DNA of 64,000 nt, taken from contig JAOKVV010000001.1 of assembly GCA_028336925.1 (NCBI GenBank), positions 62,001 through 126,000 on the forward strand, written 5' to 3'. The notes under the pieces are model-generated. The model worked only from the letters and a program-made list of their open reading frames with translations, was not told where the DNA came from and did not search any database. The stretch comes from Vicingaceae bacterium. Lineage in GTDB: Bacteria; Bacteroidota; Bacteroidia; Flavobacteriales_E; Vicingaceae. This document shows positions 53,533-62,462 of this stretch, piece by piece. The position numbers were made by a program, and so were the translations under genes. Every line of letters starts with the position of its first letter. Positions within the stretch are counted from its first letter, which is position 1.

Positions 53533-54453
53533 ATGGATATTCCATCTAAAGAAAACAATAACAACAAGATAAATAATATTTTAATTCTACTGGTTGTTTT
53601 GTTGGCCATTTTTTGTGGTGTTTTGTTGTGGCAATACTTTGAGTTGAGAAATCAAAATTCAAATAAGGGCTCTGAAATAGAAGTATTGAATGATGAGCGT
53701 ACAGAACTTCAGACAGAATTAGAAGAAATGTTGGTTGATTTTGATTTGATGGAGACGGATAATGATTCTATGAGGGCAGAGCTTACTAACCGTAGGAATG
53801 AGATTGAAGATTTGTTATCTAAGGTAAAGGATAAGGACTTTGCTATTTATAAATTACGCAAGGAAACAACAACGCTTCGCACAATAATGAAGGGTTATGT
53901 AGTTACGATTGATTCTTTAAATACATTAAATGTTGGACTTAAAGTGGAGAATTCAGAAGTGCGTGAAAGACTTTCTAGCGAACGCAGAACCAATAGGTCG
54001 CTTCAAGAAAAAAACGACGGGTTAAGCAGCAAGGTAGCTTTAGCTTCCAGATTGAAGACAACAAATATTACTGCCTTTGGTGTGCGTTTGAAGAGAGATA
54101 TGACTGGAAAAGAAACTGATCGGGCAAATAAGACGGATAAAATTAGGGTGTGTTTCGATATAGATGAAAATAGGATTACAGCTTCAGGAAGTAAAAACTT
54201 ATTTATTCGAATTATAGCTCCTGATGGCCAGATACTTTCTAAAGGATTGTCGGATAATTTTAGGGTTGAGTTTGAGGGACAGAAAGGAGTGTTTTCTGAT
54301 AAGAAAACAATTGACTACACTAATTCTTCAACGAATGTTTGTTTGGATTATGCAAGAGACAGCGAAACAATTGATTTCTTAGCAGGCGTTTACTACATTA
54401 CTATTTATGCAGAAGATTATGAAATTGGTAACGTGGAATTGGACCTAAAGTAG
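53533..54453 (+). CDS. Membrane-anchored coiled-coil protein
   Basis: A 306-residue protein with a short cytosolic start, one membrane helix (about residues 15-37), then a long charged coiled coil (about 40-175, e.g. LNDERTELQTELEEMLVD). The C-terminal ~120 residues form a beta domain with KIRVCFDIDENRITASGSKNLFIRI and VYYITIYAEDY. I recognise the overall type from other Bacteroidota but no named family or function. It probably reaches into the periplasm and may hold or space envelope proteins. It converges with the outer-membrane protein gene with a single base between the stops. Confidence 0.75.
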   Translation: MDIPSKENNNNKINNILILLVVLLAIFCGVLLWQYFELRNQNSNKGSEIEVLNDERTELQTELEEMLVDFDLMETDNDSMRAELTNRRNEIEDLLSKVKDKDFAIYKLRKETTTLRTIMKGYVVTIDSLNTLNVGLKVENSEVRERLSSERRTNRSLQEKNDGLSSKVALASRLKTTNITAFGVRLKRDMTGKETDRANKTDKIRVCFDIDENRITASGSKNLFIRIIAPDGQILSKGLSDNFRVEFEGQKGVFSDKKTIDYTNSSTNVCLDYARDSETIDFLAGVYYITIYAEDYEIGNVELDLK

Positions 54454-54454
54454 T

Positions 54455-57400
54455 TTAGAAAAAAGCTCTCAACTGCATTCCCCCTGTATGAATTGTATTT
54501 ATATTTTCTGATTTACGGCCACTATAATTAACGCTAAGTTGAAGGACCTTGGATAAGTTTCTTTGAAGGTTTAAACTCCAAGTAGTGTTTCCCCCTGCCT
54601 GCAAGCCTTCTAGCATTTCAAACGACAAAGCGCTATTGGAACCGCTGTTGAAGTCAATAGATATGAAACGAATGTCAATGGTAAAGGTTCCTTTTCCAGC
54701 TTTACTGTATTGCATTTCGGTTCCTACAGACCTCGTGAATGCTCGTTCTTCTCCTAATCGGTTATTTTTATCGGTATAGGAACCTAATAGGCTAAGACGA
54801 AATGCAACACCTGGTTGGTAGCTAATTCTCGGTTCTAGTTCAAGACTTTCGATGTTGAAATTTCTTGCAGGAAATAATTCAGATGTATTTGATTTGTTGT
54901 TCCAGGCAACAATACTATTAAAGGTGATGGAATTTGTAGCGTTGTATCGGCTTCTTATTTCTCTATTTTCACTTGACCTACTTTCTACTCCATTCGTTAA
55001 TAGACTTTTACTCTTATTGGTTTGGTAAAATAGGTCAGTGCCAAATTTTGTTCCTAATCGATTAATATAAAATGTATTGGAAATGGTGGACCCAACTGAA
55101 ACTAGCGTTGAATCGTCTATAGGTGTAACGAATGGATTATAAATATCTTCATTTCTGCTTGTTTTGCGTTCTGCTCGATAGGCTGTTTTGTTTGATAATT
55201 TGGAAATAACCCCTAAAAGGCCTTTTTTGTCATTAAAAAACACCTCAGGTCGAATAAAAATAACCTGATTAAATTGATTGCTATACACTTTTACATACTC
55301 GTTTGTAGGGGTAAAAATTCTGATATAATTTGCTTGAAATGAATTGTTTTCTCCTGCTATTTCAAATTCATTAAGTTCTTTTACTCCGTTGTTGTTGTAG
55401 TCGTTCCAAAGATATATTCCTTGCCCATCTGCCACCTTTAAATATGAAAACTCACGCTTATTCTCTAAGCCTGAACTAATTTCATAGAAGGTATTCGAGC
55501 TTATAAATCCTTTTAATGCTTTAAGGTCATATTCTAACCGACCAATCAAAGTGTTTTCAGGTGTTAATTCTGACAAAGTGGAGTCTACAAGTTTTAACCG
55601 TCTGTAGGTTGCTTGCCCTTTTAGTCTGCCTTTTTGGTTTTTTGCTAACAGAAAGAGTAAGCTAAATTCTTCCGCTTTATTAGCTAAATCTAATCGGGTG
55701 TCAGTTGGTAAATAGTCAAATCGCTGTGAATAACTAATTTCATAGCTGTTGGTTGATGTGTCTGCAGTTTTAATAAATGCTTTCCACTCTAGTTTATCAT
55801 TACTAGCCTTGCTAATTCTATTGCTATCGAGTCTAAAATAAGCTTTCTCTTGATCACCGTAAACTCCAATAATAAACTTACTAATCCCTTTAGATATAGT
55901 TGTATAATGCCTCAAAAAATATGAATTGGTAACTCCTTCGGTGGTTAAGAGACTTCCATCAGATTTTATTTCAAATCCATTTTTCTTGTACAAACCCCTG
56001 TAAGCATGCTTGAGTCCTTGATAGCTATTTTCATTTTTAAAGAAGCTAAAGTTATATACTAGTTGGCCATTATTACCAAACTCTAAGCCTGAATAAGCCG
56101 AACCTAATTGCTGACTTCCTTGTAGATTTAGTGAAGAAAGATTCCAGTCACGCTCAAACTCTACATCTCTGTATCGCTCTATTGGGTTAAAGTTTGCTCC
56201 ACGTTGCTCATAGTGCAGCCCGCCTAAAAATGAAGTATTGCTTTTTCTTTTTTTGTTGATGATAGATTTATGGTCTAACTGGATATCAAAACCGTATCCA
56301 TTGTCATCTTGGTCATCTTTATTTGAAAATGTATTGAGATCGCGTCTAGTTAGCGCACCTTCTATGTTAATGGTGGTTGTTTTTCCAATAAGATAGGTTG
56401 CGCCAATAGTAGCCATTTGTGTTCTCTTAGGACTGATAAGTTGTATGAAAGGAATAAAGTTTCCTTGTTTAACTCCTCCTACCGGAGCTACCCACTTAAA
56501 AACACGTCCATTTGCAGCACTTTGAATTCTTACGTAATCTCCCTCTCCTGCAGAAACTTCTGAGAACTGCACTCGAAATTTTGCACTATCAGGATCAATG
56601 GAATACACTAGAATATTAGTAAATCCTAAACTATCAATTTGTTTATAAAGTACTTGGTCGTTTTCAAACTCTTCTATTGTATCAATACCTGAAACTAATG
56701 CAAGCTCTAAGCTATCTCCTATCGAACTTAATAGTTGTTTATTAGAGCTATTTAACTCCTGCAGTAGGGGTTGATTTTTATTGTCTTGTTCAGAATAAAT
56801 ATTAAAGCGTACGCTCAAATTCTTCTTTTCAAAGGTTTGATTACTATAGACTAATGATCGAGCATAGTTCCTTTCTGCGTATTGAAATTCTGCAATAATT
56901 CTTGAATCTTTAGTGATTAATTGATTAGGAGTAAAAGTAACTTCACCTGTATTATAATCAATGATGTAATCGAAGTCTTGGCCTCTTTTCATCAACTGGC
57001 CATTCAAAAATATTTTTTCAGTTCCGGAAAGGATAATTATAAAGGTCTCATTTTCTGCACCTCTGAGTCTAAATGGTCCTTGATTTCCCTCTGTCCCGAT
57101 TCCTCCATTTGGCTGGCCGTTACTGAGTACATTTCTTGCAAATTTACCCCGTGATACAGCTGCACTTATTTCAGATTTTAGCACAGCTCTATCCGTTTCT
57201 TTTTTGTCTGTATTCTTGTCAAGAAAAAATTGAGCTTTAATACTTCCTCCTTGTACCTTTTTATCAAAGTTCATAAAGTAGCTATTCGGTCTCTGCATCC
57301 GAAAGTCTCCTGCTGTTAGCTCAAATTGATCATTATACAGTTGGATGAATACTTGGTCAAACTCTCGTAATTGTTGTGTATTACCTTCTGCTTGTATCGG

Positions 57401-57949
57401 AATATTGTCATCACTAATAACAGCTCTAATACTGATATCTTCAGTTAACTTTCCGGATAATTGTAGGTCTAAATTGGAATTTACAGATAGGTTTTGATTG
57501 TTGCCAAAAGAGATACCTCGAGATATACTACCACTTTTATTAAGTCCACCAAGGTCAAATTCATTTTCCCGATTTTCGTCTGGTCGAATGCTGTAGAAGT
57601 TAGGCAGTCCTGGATCTTCTAATTGTATGTTTTTAATATCTTGATTTTTGTAAACAGCGTTAAAATCAAAATCAATGAAACGATAGGAAATGCTAAGTGT
57701 TTGGTTAAATAAGCTACTGTCAAATATAATTAGCTGAGAGGATATGTAATCGATTTTGAATTGAGTATCATTTAGAGGTAATTCCTTAAAAAGTAGAAGT
57801 TCGCTATTTGCTGCTATGGATAAGCTGTCTAGCTGTATGCTGTCATTGGTCACTTTTATTTCTTTTTCTACATAGGTAGAAAGCTCTTGTCCTTGGCTTT
57901 GTAAACCAACAAATAAGAGAAGTACAGAAATTAGGTGATAAATTTTCAA
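54455..57949 (-). CDS. Large outer-membrane beta-barrel protein (SprA-like segments)
   Basis: An 1164-residue exported protein with a signal peptide ending LQSQGQ. The only codon that can start it is TTG at 57949. The N-terminal third includes SISRGISFGNNQNLSVNSNLDLQLSGKLTEDI and GTEKIFLNGQ ... GQDFDYIIDYNTGEVTFTP, phrases that recall the T9SS translocon SprA. Most of the rest is made of alternating amphipathic strands ending in the aromatic FF expected at a barrel C-terminus. It is about half the size of SprA, so it is probably a related outer-membrane family, not SprA itself. Its role is unknown. Confidence 0.7.
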   Translation of the reverse strand: MKIYHLISVLLLFVGLQSQGQELSTYVEKEIKVTNDSIQLDSLSIAANSELLLFKELPLNDTQFKIDYISSQLIIFDSSLFNQTLSISYRFIDFDFNAVYKNQDIKNIQLEDPGLPNFYSIRPDENRENEFDLGGLNKSGSISRGISFGNNQNLSVNSNLDLQLSGKLTEDISIRAVISDDNIPIQAEGNTQQLREFDQVFIQLYNDQFELTAGDFRMQRPNSYFMNFDKKVQGGSIKAQFFLDKNTDKKETDRAVLKSEISAAVSRGKFARNVLSNGQPNGGIGTEGNQGPFRLRGAENETFIIILSGTEKIFLNGQLMKRGQDFDYIIDYNTGEVTFTPNQLITKDSRIIAEFQYAERNYARSLVYSNQTFEKKNLSVRFNIYSEQDNKNQPLLQELNSSNKQLLSSIGDSLELALVSGIDTIEEFENDQVLYKQIDSLGFTNILVYSIDPDSAKFRVQFSEVSAGEGDYVRIQSAANGRVFKWVAPVGGVKQGNFIPFIQLISPKRTQMATIGATYLIGKTTTINIEGALTRRDLNTFSNKDDQDDNGYGFDIQLDHKSIINKKRKSNTSFLGGLHYEQRGANFNPIERYRDVEFERDWNLSSLNLQGSQQLGSAYSGLEFGNNGQLVYNFSFFKNENSYQGLKHAYRGLYKKNGFEIKSDGSLLTTEGVTNSYFLRHYTTISKGISKFIIGVYGDQEKAYFRLDSNRISKASNDKLEWKAFIKTADTSTNSYEISYSQRFDYLPTDTRLDLANKAEEFSLLFLLAKNQKGRLKGQATYRRLKLVDSTLSELTPENTLIGRLEYDLKALKGFISSNTFYEISSGLENKREFSYLKVADGQGIYLWNDYNNNGVKELNEFEIAGENNSFQANYIRIFTPTNEYVKVYSNQFNQVIFIRPEVFFNDKKGLLGVISKLSNKTAYRAERKTSRNEDIYNPFVTPIDDSTLVSVGSTISNTFYINRLGTKFGTDLFYQTNKSKSLLTNGVESRSSENREIRSRYNATNSITFNSIVAWNNKSNTSELFPARNFNIESLELEPRISYQPGVAFRLSLLGSYTDKNNRLGEERAFTRSVGTEMQYSKAGKGTFTIDIRFISIDFNSGSNSALSFEMLEGLQAGGNTTWSLNLQRNLSKVLQLSVNYSGRKSENINTIHTGGMQLRAFF

Positions 57950-58081
57950 CAGAAGATCCTTTAATGACCGTAAATAAACGGAAAATTAAGCTTTTTAGTG
58001 AGTCTGCTGTGGCATTACTTTCTAGTCCAAAAATTAATGCAGAAATTCACAGCTTAAATTCAAAGTGAAAATATATAAGAG

Positions 58082-58849
58082 ATGAAAAGAATTATATCCT
58101 ATAACGTTAATGGCATTAGAGCAGCAATGAAAAAAGGACTGGTTGATTGGATGGATGCCGCACAGCCCGATGTGATGTGTTTTCAAGAAACAAAGGCAAA
58201 TGCTGATCAGGTAGAATTAGCTGATTTTGAGAAATTAGGATATAAGACATATTGGTATTCAGCACAGAAAAAAGGATATAGTGGTGTGGCGATTTTTTCA
58301 AAAGATGTACCCCTGCATGTAGAATATGGAATGGGAATTGAAAAGTATGATTTTGAAGGGCGTGTAATTCGTGCAGATTATGAAGATTATTCTGTGATCA
58401 GTGTTTATATGCCTTCCGGTAGTTCTGGTGATGAGCGACAAGCATTTAAAATGGAGTGGCTAGCCGACTTTAAAAATTACATTGATGAATTGAAAAAGGC
58501 GATTCCTAATTTGGTAATCTGTGGAGATTATAATATCTGCCATACTGCAATTGATATACACAATCCTACTCGAAATGGCAATACATCAGGGTTCTTGCCT
58601 GAGGAGCGAGAGTGGGTAACGGAATTCATTAACAGCGGATTCATAGATTCTTTTAGAGTTTTTAACCAAGAACCTCATAATTATTCTTGGTGGACTTACC
58701 GTGCAGGGGCAAGAGGTAAAAATCTAGGTTGGCGTATTGATTATCATATGGTAAGTAGCACGTTAGAAGAAAAAATGACGCGTGCGGCTATTTTGCCAGA
58801 GGCAAAGCACTCTGACCATTGCCCTGTTTTGTTGGAGTTGGATTTTTAA
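58082..58849 (+). CDS. xth: Exodeoxyribonuclease III (AP endonuclease)
   Basis: A 255-residue exonuclease III/APE1-family enzyme of base-excision repair. Catalytic blocks are NVNGIRAA, FQETKA with the metal Glu, the VICGDYNICH stretch with Asp and Asn, GWRIDYHMVS, and the C-terminal SDHCPVLLEL with the catalytic Asp-His. All active-site residues are present and the length is normal. It is divergent from the large outer-membrane protein gene across 132 bases and precedes the OmpA lipoprotein. Confidence 0.95.
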   Translation: MKRIISYNVNGIRAAMKKGLVDWMDAAQPDVMCFQETKANADQVELADFEKLGYKTYWYSAQKKGYSGVAIFSKDVPLHVEYGMGIEKYDFEGRVIRADYEDYSVISVYMPSGSSGDERQAFKMEWLADFKNYIDELKKAIPNLVICGDYNICHTAIDIHNPTRNGNTSGFLPEEREWVTEFINSGFIDSFRVFNQEPHNYSWWTYRAGARGKNLGWRIDYHMVSSTLEEKMTRAAILPEAKHSDHCPVLLELDF

Positions 58850-58944
58850 ATAGTATCAAGTTATGGCTGTTTAAAACTATTTTTGGGCATAAAATCTGCT
58901 ATGAATAAAAGGTTAATATTTGTACTGATATAAATTAGTAATTT

Positions 58945-59946
58945 ATGATGAGTAAGAAAATTATTATTCCAATTCTGATGGCTGCCTTTTTTGTAGGGTG
59001 TGTTCCGGCAAAAAAGCATGAAGAATTAATGCAACGTAGAACGGCTTGCGAGGAGCAAAGCACCATATTAAAGGAGCAAGTTCGGGAGTTAGAAGAACAA
59101 ATAACAGAAATTCAATCAAAGTTTGATGACTACGAGCGAAGATTAAAAGGATTGCAAGGAGATACGACTGTTCAAGGGAAATCATTGAGAACGCTAACAA
59201 AAAATTATGATAAGCTCAATGAAACTTATGATCTTTTATTAGAAAAAAATAGAGAATTGTTGGCAGGCAATGCCGCTGATAACAAAAGGTTGTTTGGTAA
59301 CTTACAAGATGCTGAAGGTAAGTTACAGGAGCAAAAGGACGCATTAGACCGATTAAGTTTAAGTTTAAAAGAAAAGGAGAAAAATCTTGAAAAACTAACT
59401 TTTGATTTGGAAGATAGAGAGGCGAAAGTAGCTGAATTGCAAAAAATTCTGTCGGATAAAGATTCTATTGTTAATGCGTTAAGAATGAAAGTGCAAGATG
59501 CATTACTTGGTTTTGAAAATGAAGGCCTAACAATCGAGAAGAGAAATGGGAAGGTGTATGTTTCATTAGATGAAAGTTTGCTTTATAAATCAGGGAGTTA
59601 CAGTATAGACCCGAAAGGCCAAGAAGTGTTGAAAAAATTAGCAGTGGTGTTAGAGCAAAATACAGATATCAATATTTTGGTAGAAGGGCACACAGATAAT
59701 GTTCCTTTAAAGAGTTCAGGCCCTATTTCAGACAACTGGGATTTAAGTGTTAGAAGAGCAACCGCGGTAGTAAAGATTATAACTGAAAACAGCAAAGTAA
59801 ATCCAAGTAGATTGACAGCTGCAGGTAGAGGAGAGCACGTTCCGATTGCTTCAAATAACACGAAGGAGGGTAGAACCCAAAATAGAAGAACTGAAATTAT
59901 TTTAACGCCGAAATTAGACGAGCTTTTTGAGATTTTAGGAGAATAA
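58945..59946 (+). CDS. OmpA-family lipoprotein with coiled coil
   Basis: A 333-residue lipoprotein (lipobox FVGC-VPAK). Residues about 25-190 are a long coiled coil. The C-terminal ~120 residues are an OmpA peptidoglycan-binding domain with SLDESLLYKSGSYSIDPKGQ, ILVEGHTDNVPL, NWDLSVRRATAVVK and the closing NRRTEIILTP, including the Asp and Arg that contact diaminopimelate. It should tie the outer membrane to the wall. ATG codons at 58945 and 58948 are adjacent candidate starts. Confidence 0.9.
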   Translation: MMSKKIIIPILMAAFFVGCVPAKKHEELMQRRTACEEQSTILKEQVRELEEQITEIQSKFDDYERRLKGLQGDTTVQGKSLRTLTKNYDKLNETYDLLLEKNRELLAGNAADNKRLFGNLQDAEGKLQEQKDALDRLSLSLKEKEKNLEKLTFDLEDREAKVAELQKILSDKDSIVNALRMKVQDALLGFENEGLTIEKRNGKVYVSLDESLLYKSGSYSIDPKGQEVLKKLAVVLEQNTDINILVEGHTDNVPLKSSGPISDNWDLSVRRATAVVKIITENSKVNPSRLTAAGRGEHVPIASNNTKEGRTQNRRTEIILTPKLDELFEILGE

Positions 59947-59967
59947 CAAGCACTATTTTTTAGTGTA

Positions 59968-60000
59968 TAAAGGCTGAATCATTTTTGAATTCAGCCTTTA
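59968..60000 (+). terminator. Intrinsic terminator after the OmpA lipoprotein gene
   Basis: TAAAGGCTGAAT (59968-59979) and ATTCAGCCTTTA (59989-60000) form a perfect 12-base-pair stem with a 9-base loop, followed by TTG. Confidence 0.8.
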
Positions 60001-60228
60001 TTGTAGACTGTTCAGTTGGCCATTTGATCGTTAATGATTAGGCCAAATAATAAAGAGGAGCTAATTATCTGATTTCCTTAAAAAGTTATGGTAAATCTGA
60101 TTGATCCATTTGGGACCAATTTTTTCTTCCCGATGGGCAGAGGAATCAGGTAGGGTCGGTGTTAAATTTATTCAGCTCAAAAAAATTTAAACGATAAAAA
60201 AGATCGTCCAATAGTTTTTTATAAATAG

Positions 60229-60843
60229 TTAAAACGAATAGTTGAGTAGTTTGAGATCAGAAGAGTAGGCTCGCTCAACAAGTTTTATCATATTTTTAGA
60301 GTAGTAATCTTTGTAATTTGAATGACTGCTTGCATGAACATGTTTAATCATTTCTAATTCAATCTCGCTATTGGTTACTATGAAGTCAAACAATTGATTC
60401 AATTCTTCATATTTAAACAATCTGTCAATGAGTAAATTGTTTCCTTTGTATAGCCAGTATGTTTGTGGTTTTAAATGAATTTGCTTAAAAGTTCTGCTTG
60501 TTTTTAACCATGAAAAAGACTTTAGAACAAACTCTTCAAAGGTGCTGTATGGATCAATATACTTCTTAGCGTCTGCTTGGTCCGACTCATTGTCACCACC
60601 GGCTTTCAAAAAATGATAGGCACTTACCAAGCGATCAAATGGGTTTCTTGAAGCTCCAATAAAAAAAGCAGATTTTAATGGATGTACTTTTCTAAATGCA
60701 GATAGGTGCATATAATGTGGTGATGTTAAATCATGTCCTAGTATAATCCAATTTGTTTTCATCAATTCATTAACAATTGATCCCCCAGCAGTTCTTGGTA
60801 CATGTAAAAACCCTTTTTGTAGTTCGCTATCTAATTTGTCCAT
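60229..60843 (-). CDS. Sulfotransferase family protein
   Basis: A 204-residue enzyme of the sulfotransferase family that moves sulfate from PAPS to a hydroxyl, usually on a glycan. The 5'-phosphosulfate motif is GFLHVPRTAGGSIV (residues about 10-23) and the 3'-phosphate motif is IGASRNPFDRLVSAYHFL. It is shorter than many relatives but contains both PAPS sites. Downstream lie 225 bases without a gene; upstream, the MBOAT genes diverge. Sulfation of a surface or exported polysaccharide is the likely role, supported only by this context. Confidence 0.8.
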   Translation of the reverse strand: MDKLDSELQKGFLHVPRTAGGSIVNELMKTNWIILGHDLTSPHYMHLSAFRKVHPLKSAFFIGASRNPFDRLVSAYHFLKAGGDNESDQADAKKYIDPYSTFEEFVLKSFSWLKTSRTFKQIHLKPQTYWLYKGNNLLIDRLFKYEELNQLFDFIVTNSEIELEMIKHVHASSHSNYKDYYSKNMIKLVERAYSSDLKLLNYSF

Positions 60844-60906
60844 TCAATTCTAATTTATTTAACATCCAACCTCTTAAAATCTGTTAATTTTATGGATGTA
60901 TATATG

Positions 60907-60914
60907 CAAATATA
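60907..60914 (-). promoter_or_regulatory. -7 box for the sulfotransferase gene
   Basis: On the minus strand this reads TATATTTG, an exact TAnnTTTG, about 64 bases before the start codon. No TTG at the ideal -33 distance is seen. Confidence 0.4.
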
Positions 60915-60935
60915 TAGCTAGTTTTACAAATCTTT

Positions 60936-60962
60936 TATCTTTGAAAGGCATTATTAACTTTG
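60936..60962 (+). promoter_or_regulatory. Two -7 boxes for the MBOAT-SGNH-MBOAT genes
   Basis: TATCTTTG (60936-60943) and TAACTTTG (60955-60962) both match TAnnTTTG, 34 and 15 bases before the first MBOAT ATG. Either or both may be used; neither has a clear -33 TTG. Confidence 0.45.
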
Positions 60963-60977
60963 ATTTAGAAGGTATTT

Positions 60978-62462
60978 ATGTTATTCAACTCCATTGAATT
61001 TCTTTATTTCTTTCCACTAGTTGTTGGGCTATATTTTATTCTGCCCTTTCGATTTAGATGGTTATTCTTGTTATTGGCTAGTTATACCTTTTATGGATTA
61101 GCAAATGGGTTGTTACTTTTGTTAATCGTCGCATCAACGCTAATTGATTATTTAGCAGGTATTAAAATGGACGATATTGATACAAAAAAAGGTCGAAAAC
61201 CGTTTGTAATCTTGAGTCTGATAAGTAATTTAGGGATCCTTTGTTTGTTCAAGTATTATAATTTTTTTAATGATTCATTCGCGAATTTATTTCAATTATT
61301 AAATATACCCTACCTTATTCCATCCTTGAGTATTGCCTTACCTGTTGGTATTTCTTTTTACACTTTTCAAACAATGAGTTATTCCATTGACGTGTATAAG
61401 GGAAAAATCAAAGCAGAGAAACATTTGGGTTATTTCGCTCTCTACGTTACCTATTTTCCTCAATTAGTTGCAGGCCCAATTGAAAAGGCTTCTAATTTAT
61501 TGCCTCAATTTAAAACAAAACAACACTTTGATTACAAGAGAATAACCGATGGGTTAAAACTAATGACTTGGGGGTTTTTTAAGAAAGTAGTTATAGCTGA
61601 TCAAATTTCACCTATGATTAAGTACGTGACCGATTCTCCCGAGCAGTTCAATGGTTTCTCAGTACTATTATGTTCATGTTTATTTGTTTATCAGATTTAT
61701 TGTGATTTTTCTGCATATTCTGATATTGCTATTGGTGGAGCTCAAGTAATGGGTGTAAAACTAATGGAAAACTTTAGGCGACCTTTCTTTGCAAAAAGCT
61801 TGTCTGATCTTTGGAGCAGATGGCATATATCCTTGATTAATTGGTTTCAGGAATATATTTTCTTTCCGTTGGGAGGTAGTAAAAAAGGCAGAAGAAAAGC
61901 CTACAGGAATGTAATGATCGTTTTTTTAGTTTCAGGATTATGGCATGGAGCAAGCTATAATTTTCTAATATGGGGTTTGTTAAACGGGTTAGTAATCGTT
62001 CTAACTTTACGACTAACAAAATTAAAATCAGCAGCCAATAAGAAAGTAGGGAGTTTTATAAATTCAGTTTGGTATAGAAGGTTTTTAAGAGTAAAAACTT
62101 ATATTATTTTTGCGATACTAGGAATTCTTTTTTATACAAACGACCTTAATTCGGCAAACCTACTTGGGGAATCTCTTTTTCAGGGCTGGACTGATGATAT
62201 TCGTGGAATATTAATGAACCTCGAAAATGAACGTAGTCATATTCTTTATTTAGGGAAAAGTGCTATACAGTTTATCGCCTTAGTTTTAGCTATATTTATC
62301 TTGGAATGGGTACATTATTTTCAAGAATATAACGGCAGTATGCGTGAATTCGTGGCAACTAAACCTGCCTTAGTTAGGTGGTTATTATACATTGGTGTTA
62401 CTTTGATAATAATGGCTTTCTCTTTCGATCAAGAGATTCCATTCATTTATTTCCAGTTTTAA
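60978..62462 (+). CDS. MBOAT family O-acyltransferase (AlgI-like)
   Basis: A 494-residue polytopic membrane protein of the MBOAT family, in the AlgI branch that passes acyl groups through the membrane for O-acetylation of exopolysaccharides. It starts MLFNSIEFLYFFPLV as AlgI relatives do. It has ISFYTFQTMSYSIDVYKGK, FPQLVAGPIEKA and the catalytic His H323 in SGLWHGASYN. Its TAA stop overlaps the ATG of the SGNH protein (TAATG), so the two are translated together, as membrane acyl carrier and periplasmic transferase usually are. Confidence 0.93.
   Translation: MLFNSIEFLYFFPLVVGLYFILPFRFRWLFLLLASYTFYGLANGLLLLLIVASTLIDYLAGIKMDDIDTKKGRKPFVILSLISNLGILCLFKYYNFFNDSFANLFQLLNIPYLIPSLSIALPVGISFYTFQTMSYSIDVYKGKIKAEKHLGYFALYVTYFPQLVAGPIEKASNLLPQFKTKQHFDYKRITDGLKLMTWGFFKKVVIADQISPMIKYVTDSPEQFNGFSVLLCSCLFVYQIYCDFSAYSDIAIGGAQVMGVKLMENFRRPFFAKSLSDLWSRWHISLINWFQEYIFFPLGGSKKGRRKAYRNVMIVFLVSGLWHGASYNFLIWGLLNGLVIVLTLRLTKLKSAANKKVGSFINSVWYRRFLRVKTYIIFAILGILFYTNDLNSANLLGESLFQGWTDDIRGILMNLENERSHILYLGKSAIQFIALVLAIFILEWVHYFQEYNGSMREFVATKPALVRWLLYIGVTLIIMAFSFDQEIPFIYFQF

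Noticed and set aside
60015-60046. TTGGCC ... GGCCAA inverted repeat after the OmpA terminator
   Set aside because: The arms are only six bases and the spacer is long; it is likely chance.
62378-62461. Upstream ATG for the SGNH protein
   Set aside because: It adds 28 residues that lie inside the MBOAT gene and spoil the N-terminal membrane anchor; the overlapping TAATG start is better.
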